Part shown: one piece after another, positions 26,045-36,150 of the stretch
Layout of the letters: every line of letters begins with the position of its first letter
Numbering within the stretch: position 1 is the first letter of the stretch
Source of the DNA: Acidobacteriaceae bacterium
Lineage (GTDB): Bacteria; Acidobacteriota; Terriglobia; Terriglobales; Acidobacteriaceae
NCBI GenBank assembly: GCA_021323655.1
Contig: JAJPKO010000047.1
Span: 79,586-143,585 of the forward strand
Direction: 5' to 3'
Length of the DNA stretch: 64,000 bases
Translations under genes and position numbers: made by a program
Notes under the pieces: generated by a model
Databases searched by the model: none
What the model was told of the DNA's origin: nothing
Seen by the model: only the letters and a program-made list of their open reading frames with translations

Positions 26045-26833
26045 CTATTTCTTTTCCGGCTGGTTGGCCACTTGCAGGTTGTTGGTGACGCTGAAGACAC
26101 CAGGGACGGAGTTGGCACGGATTCCGGCGGCATCTTTGTCTGCCTGATTGTCTACCTCACCATATAGCGTCACATGCCCATTCTGCACAGAGATGCGAAT
26201 CGGCTTGCCAGGATCAATGGCGTATTTATTCAGGCTCGGGAAGCCATACACAGCACGGAAGACCGCAATGCGGATACGATCATCCATGGGCGAAACCGGG
26301 TCCACCTGAATGTCATTGATCACGTCTTTCACGCCTTTGGTGTTGGCCGCTACTGCGACTGCGGAATCTGCATCCACCGGGCCATAGGCATGTCCGCCCA
26401 GCGTAACAACGCCATTCTGTACATTCACAGAAATGGCATTGAACGCCGTCGTGCCATAGCCCACGCGATCATACTGAATCGCTTTCAGCAGTTTCTGTTG
26501 GAGCTCCTGATCTGAAACCTCAGGGCCGGCAACTTCGATGTCATTTTCAACGCCCTTCACGTTCTTGATGCGATGCACACGCCGGTCCGCATCCGCCTTG
26601 GTGTCGTATACATCCACCGTGCCGGTGAGGGTCACAATACCATTCTGCACGTTGACCTGAACGTTTTTGAACTTGGATTTGTTGAGCGCATTGTTCAGGA
26701 CATCCGCTTTAATCTGTGTGTCCTGTGAGTTTTGCGCAACAGCAACGGCAGAGTGGGGCGCCATTGCTGAAGGGACGGCCACGAGCAAAGCCGCGGCCAA
26801 AGCTGGGACAAGACTGCGTGATACTTTATTCAT
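26045..26833 (-). CDS. Periplasmic protein with three BON domains
   Basis: A 262-residue exported protein. The signal peptide is MNKVSRSLVPALAAALLVAV with cleavage after AVAQ-like residues near 34. Three BON repeats follow, each with the pattern VxVxNGxVTLxG: VQVNVQNGIVTLTGTVDVY (around 58), ISVNVQNGVVTLGGHAYG (around 134) and IRISVQNGHVTLYGEVDN (around 213). BON proteins such as OsmY bind phospholipids and stabilise the envelope in stress. RBS AGGAG precedes the ATG by nine bases. Monocistronic, with terminator. Confidence 0.92.
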   Translation of the reverse strand: MNKVSRSLVPALAAALLVAVPSAMAPHSAVAVAQNSQDTQIKADVLNNALNKSKFKNVQVNVQNGIVTLTGTVDVYDTKADADRRVHRIKNVKGVENDIEVAGPEVSDQELQQKLLKAIQYDRVGYGTTAFNAISVNVQNGVVTLGGHAYGPVDADSAVAVAANTKGVKDVINDIQVDPVSPMDDRIRIAVFRAVYGFPSLNKYAIDPGKPIRISVQNGHVTLYGEVDNQADKDAAGIRANSVPGVFSVTNNLQVANQPEKK

Positions 26834-26978
26834 GTCAATCTTTCTCCTGGCTGGCTGCGCTTTTACCTTCTGGCACGACTAGGGACCAAAGCCGAATCAA
26901 AGGCAGCCTGAGATGAACTACGCACACATTGTAACTACATTCGATGCAGCAGCGGCCTATTTTTTGCCCTGGGCGCAC

Positions 26979-29900
26979 TCAACGATAACGCCGATGCACC
27001 TTGAACAGAAGGCTGAAGACGCCTGACTCGTCGCGCACCGCAAGGATGGACACCGTTGGAGTCACATTGACCTCGGCCTGGATAAGCTGCTGTGCGGTTG
27101 AATTGATGTTCGTGGCATAGGTCAGGGTCGCATTCTTTGAGACCTGCTGCGAAACCGTGATACGGGCCGTAGAATTCCCTATCGAGCCCACCCATGAGGG
27201 ATCAATCTTCACGCTGCCACCGCCAAACAACTTCTGGATACGGCTGCTCAGGGTTGCGTTCAGCGCGCCGCCCAGAATCGCGTCTGCCGTGGTGTTGACT
27301 CCCGCCTGCTGTGCCTGCATGGAATAAATTTGCTGCTCTTCCTGGGTACGCCCCATGGCCAGGAGCGAAAAGATGTCCTGCTGCGTAAGCGGCGGCTCAG
27401 AGCGGAAGGTAGGACTCAGATTGCTGGGTGTGCCATGCACCCCGATCGTAATGTCGTAGTCTTCTACACGGGTGGTGGCGTCAATGTCAATCACCGGCTC
27501 AATGCGGACCGGATTGCTGAAGAAAATCTCGCCGTGCTGGAGCTGGTATTTTGTTCCGGCAAAGGTAGCGCTGCCTTCAGTGATGGTAATGCGCCCCAGC
27601 ATAGAGGGCTGCGCTACGGTCCCTCGAACATGCAAATCCACGTCTCCTGCCAGCTTCGCGTAGGAGTTCTGGAAATCAAGCTCCGGAGACGAGGTGATGT
27701 GTATGTTCAACCGGACATGATTGGAGAACGCATTTGGATCAGGAGGAGGCGCTGTATTGGACGAAAGGCTACTGAAGCTGGCAAAATCCAGGTTCGGGTT
27801 GATGGTAAAACGTGTCAGCTGAACATTGCCGCTTACCACCAATGCGCTCTGCGTTCCCTGCAAACGCAACTTTGTATCAATCATCGAACTGATGCCAGCC
27901 GGGTATCGAATACGAATGTCTTTCCCCGTGGCCGTCAGGTCCGTATAAATTCCCTGCTGATATGTAACATATCCGGCTACTTTTACCTGCCCACCGCCCG
28001 TGGTCCCCGTCAGGTTCTGCACCTGGAGCCTGCCTTGCGTAAATTGAAGGGTCCCGTTCAGCTGGTTGATGCCGTTCGGAAAACCCTCCACGCTCATCGC
28101 AACATTCGTCAGCTTTACCTGCCCGGTCAGATCTGGATTTTTGAACGTACCGCCAGCGTTCATCGAGAACGTGACCTCTCCAGACGAGGAGATATCGGAG
28201 CGTAGGGTCTGCAGCAACGCCAGATTCATGGAACCCTGCGCCTGAAAGTTCATTGGATGGCTGTCCTCGAAAATTCCAGCCTCGCCCTGCGCCCGCAGGT
28301 CCGTGTTGTCTCCTGTAATGTGAATGGGATCGAGATGCAGATTACCGTTGCGAAGCTGCGCATGCAGCGGTCCCTCGCTTCGCAGTGGGACGCCAGCAAG
28401 AGAAACGGCAAGCTGGCTGATCTGGGCATCTCCCTGCATCTGGCGCGGCATACGCAGCGGCCCTGAAACCGTGAGCATTCCTGCAATGGAGGAGTGCCCA
28501 CGCACACTGTCCACGTGAAACATCTCAAGGAACGGATCTATGTCCACATTGGAGAGCTGCGCCTGCGCGTGGGTCAGGTAGTCGCCCGAGAGGGCCGTCT
28601 GCCCGCTGATCTCCAGTTGTGCCTGCGCCAGATGTCCGGTCGTGGTGTAGATCAGTTGGCCATTGCTGGTGTGCGCCGTCAGGTCCACCGCCCCATTCAA
28701 CTGGTTTCCGACCACGACGTGGGTCAGGTGCGCATTCACCTGCAAATTCGGCGCAGCCACCGTGCCTGACCCATTGGCCGTGAATACAAGCTGCCCCGTC
28801 ACCGGCACACGCGTGTTCTGCAACCGCTCCATGTGCGAAAGGTCGAACCCTTTCCCTTGCGCTGCAAACTGGAATTGCTTTGTGCGGATGTGGTATCCGC
28901 CTTGCGCCGTCAGCTGCCCGCCATTTTCAAGCAGCGTCAGCTTTGTGGCACTCACCTCATCTCCGGCAAAGCGTAGATCGGCGGTCAGGCTGCGGTATGG
29001 CTCGCCATAAATCTTGCCTCCGGCAACTGAAAGATGTCCGCCTCCATTCAAATCGTCCAGCCTGCCCGCAGCATGCGCACTCAGGTTTACTGTTCCCGTC
29101 GTGTTGGGTATGTTACGGCCCGACATTACGATTACGTCTGCAAGCTGAGCGTCCTTGACTGTAACATCTGCCTCAATCGCTGACTCCTCATCAAAAGACG
29201 GCCTGTGACCGCTGAAGTGATGCGCATGCAGCTGGCCTGAGGCGTGGATGATTGTAGTTCCACGCGTAAGTGTCGCCTGCTGGACCGCAATCAACCACTG
29301 TGAATATTCGGCATCCGTCACCAGTGAATCCCAGTGCAGCGTCTGGTCAGCGAGCAAAAGGTCAAAATTGCTGGCGGTCAAATGCCCCTTTGCATCCGGA
29401 TGACTCAGTGTTCCGGAAACCGTGCCATGGAATTGCGCCTGCCCATCCAGACGCACGGGCAGCGCCTGGACGCCTCGCTTGCCCTGCGCTGCTACTCCCA
29501 GCGTGGAAAGCGCCTTATCAAACTCGCCCAGGTTCGTGGTTTCAACATTCACCAAAAGCGTAGAAGTGCGGCTGAGCGGATACACGCCAAGGCCGCCGCT
29601 GACGTCAAAGCGCGACGCCGGCGTATGTGCCTGTAATTGCTTTACCTGGACCGTGCCATTGCTCTGGAAGTACGTTGCGTCTACGATTCCGGAGAGTGGC
29701 ACCTCGCCTGCTGGAGTCTGCCTGGAAGGCGTAAGTGTCACGTTCGCCCTTCCCCGCAAATCAGAGGCATCTCCTGTCCAGTCTACGAATGTGTCACCGG
29801 CTACCCATGTATCGAACCCAAGGTCCTCGTAATGTGGAGGAGCAACCATCGCCATGACGGGCTGCAACGAAAATCCGGCAATCTTTGCCCGAATACTTCC

Positions 29901-31004
29901 TTGCCGCACCCGTCCATCCATCCAGTGGGCGATCCGCATCTCTGCATTCACTACACCACCGCGATCCAGCTTTACACGAATGTTCGTCAGTGCCAGGTCA
30001 TCTTCCGTCATATGCAGCGACATATCAGCATTTGCGCCGCTGACGTGGACCGAACCGGTGTGGTACGCGGCCCCGGCCACGCGAACAAGCCCATTCATCA
30101 GGAACTGCTTTCCGATCCCCTGCCCTTTTATGTCCAGCGCTGCAATGCCGCTGTCTACTCCCGGCACAGGCTCCAGCGCCATCACTTCGCGCACGTCTAC
30201 GTTGCCCTGGGCGGTGAACGTCCAATGCGGGGCCGCAAAATCTTTCACTGAAGCCGTGGCCTGGAGCGCCTGACGGCCAGTCTGTAAACGAAACTGCGTC
30301 ACGTCCAGCGTGTTCCGTCCTGCATCGGCAGAAAGATCTAGCTGAGAGCGCACCGGAGGCCGAATGCCCCGCTGCGCCACGATGTCCCCCGCGTGCAGCG
30401 CAGCCAGATAATGGTCATTGGCAGGCGAGTACGTCACTACCGCACCTAAATTATTCGCGGAAAGGTCAAAGGGCAGCACGCGTTGATTGATCAGTGCAAC
30501 ACCATCATGAATTTCTATTCGCCCCACCTGAAGATCAAAAATCTCATCTTTGATGGGTTTGCCGGTGTGCTGCGTCTTGGGCCGCGGCTGGTTCGTTAAT
30601 CCATCCGGATAAACAATCAGATGGATAGCCGGTTTATCCGCTTCAAGGTAGTTCAGGTCTATCTTTTTTGTGCCGAAGAAAGACAGTATCTTCACCCGCA
30701 CGTAAATTCGGTTCACATGCACATAGGGTGCTTCGTTGGCAGCTTCCAGGCCGTGGATCGTCAATCCATCAGCCTCAAAGGCAAGATGACGCAGCGACCA
30801 GCGAAACGCCTGCAACTCAACCCGTCCGCCAGTGGATTGCTCCAGAACTGCCACCAGCTTTTCCCGCACAAGGTCCTCAAATTGCGGAGTGGATGCGTAC
30901 CAGACCGCGGCGCCGACGATCGCCAGCAGCACCGCAGCAATGATAAGCACCACACGCAGCCAGATGCGGCGGCGCGCCGGAGAAGCAACGGGTTCGGTGC
31001 TCAT
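26979..31004 (-). CDS. tamB: TamB-like translocation and assembly module protein
   Basis: A 1341-residue inner-membrane-anchored periplasmic protein, with one N-terminal helix (WLRVVLIIAAVLLAIVGAAV) after a short basic tail. The long middle part is made of AsmA/TamB beta-taco repeats. The C-terminal DUF490 domain (about 1000-1341) has GRITITEGSATFAGTKYQL, PVIDIDATTRVEDYDITIGV and the phrase LTQQDIFSLLAMGRTQEEQQ. TamB-family proteins bridge the membranes and help insert outer-membrane proteins or move phospholipids. Its ATG follows GGAGGAGG and overlaps the stop of the surA-like gene by 4 bp. Third gene of the operon starting at bamA. Confidence 0.93.
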   Translation of the reverse strand: MSTEPVASPARRRIWLRVVLIIAAVLLAIVGAAVWYASTPQFEDLVREKLVAVLEQSTGGRVELQAFRWSLRHLAFEADGLTIHGLEAANEAPYVHVNRIYVRVKILSFFGTKKIDLNYLEADKPAIHLIVYPDGLTNQPRPKTQHTGKPIKDEIFDLQVGRIEIHDGVALINQRVLPFDLSANNLGAVVTYSPANDHYLAALHAGDIVAQRGIRPPVRSQLDLSADAGRNTLDVTQFRLQTGRQALQATASVKDFAAPHWTFTAQGNVDVREVMALEPVPGVDSGIAALDIKGQGIGKQFLMNGLVRVAGAAYHTGSVHVSGANADMSLHMTEDDLALTNIRVKLDRGGVVNAEMRIAHWMDGRVRQGSIRAKIAGFSLQPVMAMVAPPHYEDLGFDTWVAGDTFVDWTGDASDLRGRANVTLTPSRQTPAGEVPLSGIVDATYFQSNGTVQVKQLQAHTPASRFDVSGGLGVYPLSRTSTLLVNVETTNLGEFDKALSTLGVAAQGKRGVQALPVRLDGQAQFHGTVSGTLSHPDAKGHLTASNFDLLLADQTLHWDSLVTDAEYSQWLIAVQQATLTRGTTIIHASGQLHAHHFSGHRPSFDEESAIEADVTVKDAQLADVIVMSGRNIPNTTGTVNLSAHAAGRLDDLNGGGHLSVAGGKIYGEPYRSLTADLRFAGDEVSATKLTLLENGGQLTAQGGYHIRTKQFQFAAQGKGFDLSHMERLQNTRVPVTGQLVFTANGSGTVAAPNLQVNAHLTHVVVGNQLNGAVDLTAHTSNGQLIYTTTGHLAQAQLEISGQTALSGDYLTHAQAQLSNVDIDPFLEMFHVDSVRGHSSIAGMLTVSGPLRMPRQMQGDAQISQLAVSLAGVPLRSEGPLHAQLRNGNLHLDPIHITGDNTDLRAQGEAGIFEDSHPMNFQAQGSMNLALLQTLRSDISSSGEVTFSMNAGGTFKNPDLTGQVKLTNVAMSVEGFPNGINQLNGTLQFTQGRLQVQNLTGTTGGGQVKVAGYVTYQQGIYTDLTATGKDIRIRYPAGISSMIDTKLRLQGTQSALVVSGNVQLTRFTINPNLDFASFSSLSSNTAPPPDPNAFSNHVRLNIHITSSPELDFQNSYAKLAGDVDLHVRGTVAQPSMLGRITITEGSATFAGTKYQLQHGEIFFSNPVRIEPVIDIDATTRVEDYDITIGVHGTPSNLSPTFRSEPPLTQQDIFSLLAMGRTQEEQQIYSMQAQQAGVNTTADAILGGALNATLSSRIQKLFGGGSVKIDPSWVGSIGNSTARITVSQQVSKNATLTYATNINSTAQQLIQAEVNVTPTVSILAVRDESGVFSLLFKVHRRYR

Positions 31005-31750
31005 GCTCCTCCTCCCGTGTCGTCATCAGTGCCCGTGCTCTTGCCATATTTTGGATCGAGGACCTGCACACTGCCCTGTTCGCGCAGGCTCTGGAGCCAG
31101 TCTCTCAACTGCGAATTGACCTGCTGCTGGAGCAGAATCTCGCGAATGCGCGGAGCAACACTCTCCAGCTTCGGGGCAGGCTGTTTGGACTTTGCAAAAG
31201 CGGGAAGAAAATTGTTCTTGTAGTAATTTTCAATGTCCTGGCGGCCGATGTGGATGCTAACGCCAAAACGCTGATCAATAAATTTCAGTATTTCAAGCCG
31301 CTCTTTCCATCTGTCGTCCACTTCCTGTTCGGTCAGGCCACTCTTCCGCAAAAACGCCTGCCATCCGGCTTCCGTCGTGCAGTGCATCGGGCCGCATGCC
31401 GGAATCTGGTGGCGCAACTCGTCCAGGCTCTTCCGCACCTCCTCATCGCTCACAGAGTAGTTGATGCCATTCTGTTCCTTCATCTGCCGCAGAATAAGCG
31501 TCCTCGTAATCAGCCGCTGCGCGGCGCGCTCCTCCGTGTTCTGGCTTGCTGGCACTGAAATAGGCTGAAGGACAGAGAAGCGCATCTCTTCCCGCACATC
31601 GCTTTCCAGCAACACATCTCCGTTAATAATGGCAATCACGCGGTCCAGCACAACCGGCTGAGTGGCTATCTGCGAAAAAGCAGGGGCGCCCATGCAGCCG
31701 GAGAGCACGATCCCCGCCATCACAACTCCGCAATGTTTACGCCACGCCAT
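31001..31750 (-). CDS. SurA N-terminal-domain periplasmic chaperone lacking PPIase domain
   Basis: A 249-residue exported protein. The N terminus has a signal peptide or lipoprotein signal (GIVLSGCMGAPAFSQ, with Cys19 in a lipobox-like context). The SurA_N-type helix region starts VLDRVIAIINGDVLLESDVR and continues AAQRLITRTLILRQMKEQ. The parvulin domain that follows in classical SurA is absent; only a helical C-terminal part (APRIREILLQQQVNSQLRDW) remains. A two-cysteine insert (IPACGPMHC) may form a disulfide. It overlaps bamA by 1 bp (TGATG) and tamB by 4 bp, so it should act in outer-membrane protein assembly. Confidence 0.85.
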   Translation of the reverse strand: MAWRKHCGVVMAGIVLSGCMGAPAFSQIATQPVVLDRVIAIINGDVLLESDVREEMRFSVLQPISVPASQNTEERAAQRLITRTLILRQMKEQNGINYSVSDEEVRKSLDELRHQIPACGPMHCTTEAGWQAFLRKSGLTEQEVDDRWKERLEILKFIDQRFGVSIHIGRQDIENYYKNNFLPAFAKSKQPAPKLESVAPRIREILLQQQVNSQLRDWLQSLREQGSVQVLDPKYGKSTGTDDDTGGGA

Positions 31751-34700
31751 CAGAATGCCTGCCCAATGCTGAAGAAGAAATTAAAGTGTGGCGCCTGTCC
31801 GATTCGCGGAACGGGGCCACCGGAATAATCAATAATGATGGGGTAGATCGGCGGATTCAGGTTGTAGCTGAAATCCAGGCGCAACGGCCCCACAGGCGTG
31901 TGATACCTTACCCCCAGCCCGAGAGCATGTGAAAAATCATTAAAGCTGCACGTGCCCGCTCCGCCCGTGCTGGAGTGCTGATGCGGCACAGACTGGTCTG
32001 CTTCGCTCGTGTCTTTGCAGGTATAACTGTGCGGCTGCTTAATGCGAAACATGCTCGGCCATATGTCAGAGGAATTCTCAAAGACATTGCCCATATCGTG
32101 GAACAGCACAAACCCGAGAGCATTGCCAACATACGGCAGCGTTGGATTCGGCATGCGAAGCTCGGTGCTGTTTACAAACGCGCCCGCTCCTCCAATGGGA
32201 TAGCCCGTCAGCGAATCTCGCGGCCCCGCCGAATTAATACCAAAGCCACGATGCGACTGTGCGCCGCCAGCATACAGGCGCTCCGGAAGAGGAATCAGCT
32301 CATACTTGTCGGCTCCATACGATCGCTCAACCCCAATCCGGGTGCTCCGCGCCACTACCCATTTGTTCTGCTTCCCAAAGGAGTAGTAACTGGAGTTCGT
32401 TGCATCAATGCGATTAAAGTTCGCCTGCGAACCAAAGTGTGAATCGGCCCACGTGTCTTGGACCGTGTTGTAGGTGCCCCGCGTCGCATCCAGTGGCGTG
32501 GGCACGCGCGTGTCCCTCAGCCATGTAATGCCCGGCCCGCCAACGCGTACCGGCTGCGATACCAACGGAATCTCATTCGGAGCCACCTGCACGCTGTTCG
32601 GGTCCACCTTCACGCGGCGATAGCTCCATAGATAAATCAGCGTGTTCGGCTTGTTCACGTGGTGCGTCACGCGCATCGAGGCTTCCAGGCGGGATGCCGC
32701 ATAGGTTGTCAGGTCCTGCGCGTTGGTGTAGCCGCCGGAGAGGATAGCATCGAATTTTGGATTGTCGAAAAGATGCGGATTCGAGAATATCGTCTGCACC
32801 CGCTGCTCCAACGTGCCATAGGTGGTGTTCAACGAGATGGATTTATCTGTTCCACGAAGATTGATGCGTGACACATTGAACAGAAATGCCGGACTTACGC
32901 CTGTCTTGCCATTCGGACTGCACGTATATGTGGACGGGTTGATGCCAAGCTGAATCAGTTCCTGCGGTGTGATGCTCTTGCAGTTCGTTTGCGGGTTCCC
33001 CGTCTGCGCCTGGAAACCAAACCCATAGCTCACGTCCCATCGCCGCGCCTCAGTAAATTGCACCAGCACATTCTTGCGCAGCTCATCACCGCCCGGATTC
33101 TGCACCGCCGTATTGACCTGATTAAAGAGCGTCAGGTCATACAGGCGCCGTTGCGTATCCAGCAGTGCTGACTGGTCCAGCGGATCACCAGGATGCAGCA
33201 GGACGCGGTCTTCCACCGTGCTCGGACGCGTGTAATGCAGTCCTGAAATCAGCACGCGATTCACAAACACCTGCTCGCCTTCTGTCACATCCATGGTTAC
33301 ATCCATGGTGTTCGGCTTCGTCGTAGAGCGGTGCTGCGTCACCTGCACCTGGGCCTTATCAAAGCCATGGCTCAGGTAATAGCTCAGGATTGTGTCGCGA
33401 TCGTTATTGACGTTCGCTGCCGAGTAGGGCTGCCCGGATTGTGTATTCAGCAAGGGAGTCAACTGGTCCCGCGGGATTTGCTGTGCGCCCTGGATCTCAT
33501 AGTTCCCCAGCCGCATCTGTGCCCCTTCTTCAATTCGGTAAGTCACCGTCATCAGGTCTGTCTTCAGGGGCTGTCCGTTTGGTGCCGTATCCACGTCCTT
33601 GATCTCCGGCGTGACTTTCACGTCAGTAAAACCATTGCTCTGGTACAGGGCCTCAATACTACTGGCATCCGCCTGTGCCAGCGCGTAGCTGTACATGCCA
33701 TGCCGGTTCACTATGTTTGCAGGAACAACACTCAGCCGTTGCCGAATCAGGTCGCTGTCAAAGTACTTATTGCCCGTAACGTGTACCGCATCCACGCGAT
33801 GCTTGCTTCCCAGCGAAACATGGAAGGTAATCACAGCGTGCCGCGGATCCACCTGCTGCTCGGAATGTGTGACCTTTGCGTCAAAGTAGCTCTGGCGCTG
33901 GAAGTAATCGCGGATGCGGCGGTCTGCCTCATTCAGCAGGTCCTCATCCACCGTGCCTTCTTCATAGATAGGGACCAGATTCTTGATCTTGCTCCGGCTG
34001 AGCGATGCTCCCTGCACCTGGATCTTCACCAACGGTCCACGATTGGATGTAAAGCCGTAATTTAAATGGTTCACAGGAGGCTGGTAGTCCCGCGAATCCA
34101 GCTTGATGGTCGCTTCCAGACGGTCGTTCTTCTGGTAGTTCTTCCGCAGGCGGGTCAGCGCATTGCTTACCGTATTGCGCGTGACCTTCGAGCCTTCTTT
34201 CAGCTTGCCCGTTTTGCGGAACTTCTCAACGCTCATGCCGCTGTCACCCTGCACGGTCACATCGCCCACACGCGCCTGTTTTCCCAGTTCAATCTGGAAA
34301 GCCACATTTACCTGAGAATTGGGCTGGTCAATGCTGGTGCTGGCAAAGATCCGCGCAGCATAGTAGCCGTTTTCTTCCAGCGTCTGCCGCAACTGCAATT
34401 CGGCCTGTTGCAGCTTGTCGTCGGAAAAGACTGTTCCCGGATTCATGCGCGTCGAGCGCTCCAGCACGCCGGAAAGCCGTTCGCTTTTTACGCCTTCCAC
34501 CGTAATGCGGCCGATGAAGAGGTTGGGCGTCCCATCAAAAATAATCGTGACGGCGTTCCCACGGCGAATTCCTTCAACTTCGATCGTCTTGTACAGGCCG
34601 GTCTCATACAGGCGGCGCAGGCTCTCCCTCACCTTGTCAGGGTCCAGCGGCTGATGGGGCTGCTGGGCGAGCTTCTGGACCAGCGGTCCCAGACGGTCTG

Positions 34701-34869
34701 CATCAATTCCCTTGAACTGGATGCCGTCTATCTGGAGCCCTTTCCACGTGCGCAGCGTATCGCCCGCCTGTGCGTCACTCTGCCCTCCTGCCCAGGTTGC
34801 ATCAAACAACGTCAGGACCAGAAGGCCAATCCAGCAAATTCTCCACCAGGATTTGCAGCTAACGTCCAA
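31750..34869 (-). CDS. bamA: BamA/TamA-like outer-membrane assembly protein with extended POTRA array
   Basis: A 1039-residue Omp85-family protein. It has an N-terminal signal peptide, then at least five POTRA-like units in the first 560 or so residues, for example IDGIQFKGIDADRLGPLVQKL, IGRITVEGVKSERLSGVL, RVDAVHVTGNKYFDSDLIRQ and FVNRVLISGLHYTRPSTVED. The C-terminal barrel (about 600-1039) ends in FNFFFSIGQAF with a terminal Phe, a BAM beta-signal. A GGAGAFVNSTELR phrase belongs to the lid-lock region. The start is TTG at 34867-34869, with GAGAGG four bases away. It is first in the bamA-surA-like-tamB operon. Whether it is the main BamA or a TamA-like paralogue cannot be settled here. Confidence 0.88.
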   Translation of the reverse strand: MDVSCKSWWRICWIGLLVLTLFDATWAGGQSDAQAGDTLRTWKGLQIDGIQFKGIDADRLGPLVQKLAQQPHQPLDPDKVRESLRRLYETGLYKTIEVEGIRRGNAVTIIFDGTPNLFIGRITVEGVKSERLSGVLERSTRMNPGTVFSDDKLQQAELQLRQTLEENGYYAARIFASTSIDQPNSQVNVAFQIELGKQARVGDVTVQGDSGMSVEKFRKTGKLKEGSKVTRNTVSNALTRLRKNYQKNDRLEATIKLDSRDYQPPVNHLNYGFTSNRGPLVKIQVQGASLSRSKIKNLVPIYEEGTVDEDLLNEADRRIRDYFQRQSYFDAKVTHSEQQVDPRHAVITFHVSLGSKHRVDAVHVTGNKYFDSDLIRQRLSVVPANIVNRHGMYSYALAQADASSIEALYQSNGFTDVKVTPEIKDVDTAPNGQPLKTDLMTVTYRIEEGAQMRLGNYEIQGAQQIPRDQLTPLLNTQSGQPYSAANVNNDRDTILSYYLSHGFDKAQVQVTQHRSTTKPNTMDVTMDVTEGEQVFVNRVLISGLHYTRPSTVEDRVLLHPGDPLDQSALLDTQRRLYDLTLFNQVNTAVQNPGGDELRKNVLVQFTEARRWDVSYGFGFQAQTGNPQTNCKSITPQELIQLGINPSTYTCSPNGKTGVSPAFLFNVSRINLRGTDKSISLNTTYGTLEQRVQTIFSNPHLFDNPKFDAILSGGYTNAQDLTTYAASRLEASMRVTHHVNKPNTLIYLWSYRRVKVDPNSVQVAPNEIPLVSQPVRVGGPGITWLRDTRVPTPLDATRGTYNTVQDTWADSHFGSQANFNRIDATNSSYYSFGKQNKWVVARSTRIGVERSYGADKYELIPLPERLYAGGAQSHRGFGINSAGPRDSLTGYPIGGAGAFVNSTELRMPNPTLPYVGNALGFVLFHDMGNVFENSSDIWPSMFRIKQPHSYTCKDTSEADQSVPHQHSSTGGAGTCSFNDFSHALGLGVRYHTPVGPLRLDFSYNLNPPIYPIIIDYSGGPVPRIGQAPHFNFFFSIGQAF

Positions 34870-34970
34870 TCAGCCTCTCTTCACTCAGTCTTGCGGCATC
34901 GCTAAAGGCCCATTCACAACCCGAGCACGCCATCCACTCTTATACTAATTAGGAGACGGGAAATCATCCG

Positions 34971-35996
34971 ATGCTTTTGGCGCAGTTTACCGAACGTTAT
35001 TCCCGCCAGGTTCTCTACCCCGGAATTGGGGAAGAAGGCCAGGCAAAACTGGCCCGCTCGCACGTCGCTATCATCGGCTGCGGGGCCACCGGGGCGGCCG
35101 CCGCCAGTCTTCTGGCCCGCGCCGGAGTGGGCACTCTCACGCTGATAGACCGCGACTTCGTCGAGGAAAGCAACCTCCAGAGGCAGGTGCTGTTTGATGA
35201 AGCCGATGCGGCCCAGTCTCTTGCCAAAGCAGAAGCTGCCCGCCGGAAAATCTCTAGCTTTAACAGCGAAATCACCGTACATGCCCATGTCGCTGACCTG
35301 GTGCCAGGAAACATTCACAACCTGCTGTATGATGCAGCGATTGTTCTGGATGCAACCGACAATTTTGAGACGCGTTATCTGTTAAATGACTACGCGGTGG
35401 AACAGAACAAGCCGTGGATTTACGCCGCCGCCATTGGTGCTTATGCCGTCACAATGAATGTGCTTCCAGGCGAAACCGCGTGCCTCGCCTGCATCTTTCC
35501 TAAACCGCCGGGCGGCACGGTAGAGACCTGTGATACTGCAGGCATCCTGAATACTGCCGTCAATCTCGCCGCCTCCGTGGAAGCCACCGAGGCCATCAAA
35601 CTCATCGTCGGCGCGCGGGAAAAAGTCCGCCGCAGCCTTCTCTCATTTGATCTCTGGACAAACGACCGCTCTGAAGTCCCCACTCAGCACCCCCGTCAGG
35701 ACTGCGAAGTCTGCCAACAGCGCAATTTCGCCCATCTCCGGGGAGAGGGCCGGCCTCACATCACACTCTGCGGACGCAATTCCGTACAGATACACGAACG
35801 CCACCGCCCGGTAGACTTTGTAGAGATGGAGCAGCGCCTTCGCCCTCACGGCACCGTGCGGCATAACAATATGCTTCTGCGGTTTGAATACAACGAGTAT
35901 GTCCTCACCATCTTTGCCGACGGACGCGCAATTGTTCAGGGCACAACAGATGTGGCACAGGCCCGTAGCCTGTACGCGCGCTTCATCGGATCCTGA
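34971..35996 (+). CDS. ThiF/MoeB/HesA-family adenylyltransferase
   Basis: A 341-residue E1-like enzyme that should activate a small sulfur-carrier or ubiquitin-like protein by adenylating its C-terminal glycine. The nucleotide loop is [20 protein letters not shown] (around 33-52) with the acidic [18 protein letters not shown], and [14 protein letters not shown] is diagnostic. Zinc cysteines occur in CLACIF and CEVCQQR. The C-terminal 75 residues ([20 protein letters not shown]) are unlike MoeB rhodanese domains and not recognised. No thiS/moaD neighbour is present, so its partner is unknown. A TATACT sequence (34941-34946) may be its -10 box. Confidence 0.88.
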   Translation: MLLAQFTERYSRQVLYPGIGEEGQAKLARSHVAIIGCGATGAAAASLLARAGVGTLTLIDRDFVEESNLQRQVLFDEADAAQSLAKAEAARRKISSFNSEITVHAHVADLVPGNIHNLLYDAAIVLDATDNFETRYLLNDYAVEQNKPWIYAAAIGAYAVTMNVLPGETACLACIFPKPPGGTVETCDTAGILNTAVNLAASVEATEAIKLIVGAREKVRRSLLSFDLWTNDRSEVPTQHPRQDCEVCQQRNFAHLRGEGRPHITLCGRNSVQIHERHRPVDFVEMEQRLRPHGTVRHNNMLLRFEYNEYVLTIFADGRAIVQGTTDVAQARSLYARFIGS

Positions 35997-36150
35997 AGGC
36001 AACCCTTGCTGTCCTGACTGGCGTCCAACTCATAGTTTCCAAACCAGATTTCCAAAAACAAGCGTCATGAATCTTGTTACGCCATCAGGAACCTGCAGTG
36101 GATTGACGGAGGCCGCAAAGTATGGAACTTTTACGACAGGCAGAGTGCGA

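Noticed and set aside
31001..31750. Full SurA peptidyl-prolyl isomerase
   Set aside because: The parvulin domain is missing from the 249-residue protein, so I call it only SurA-like.
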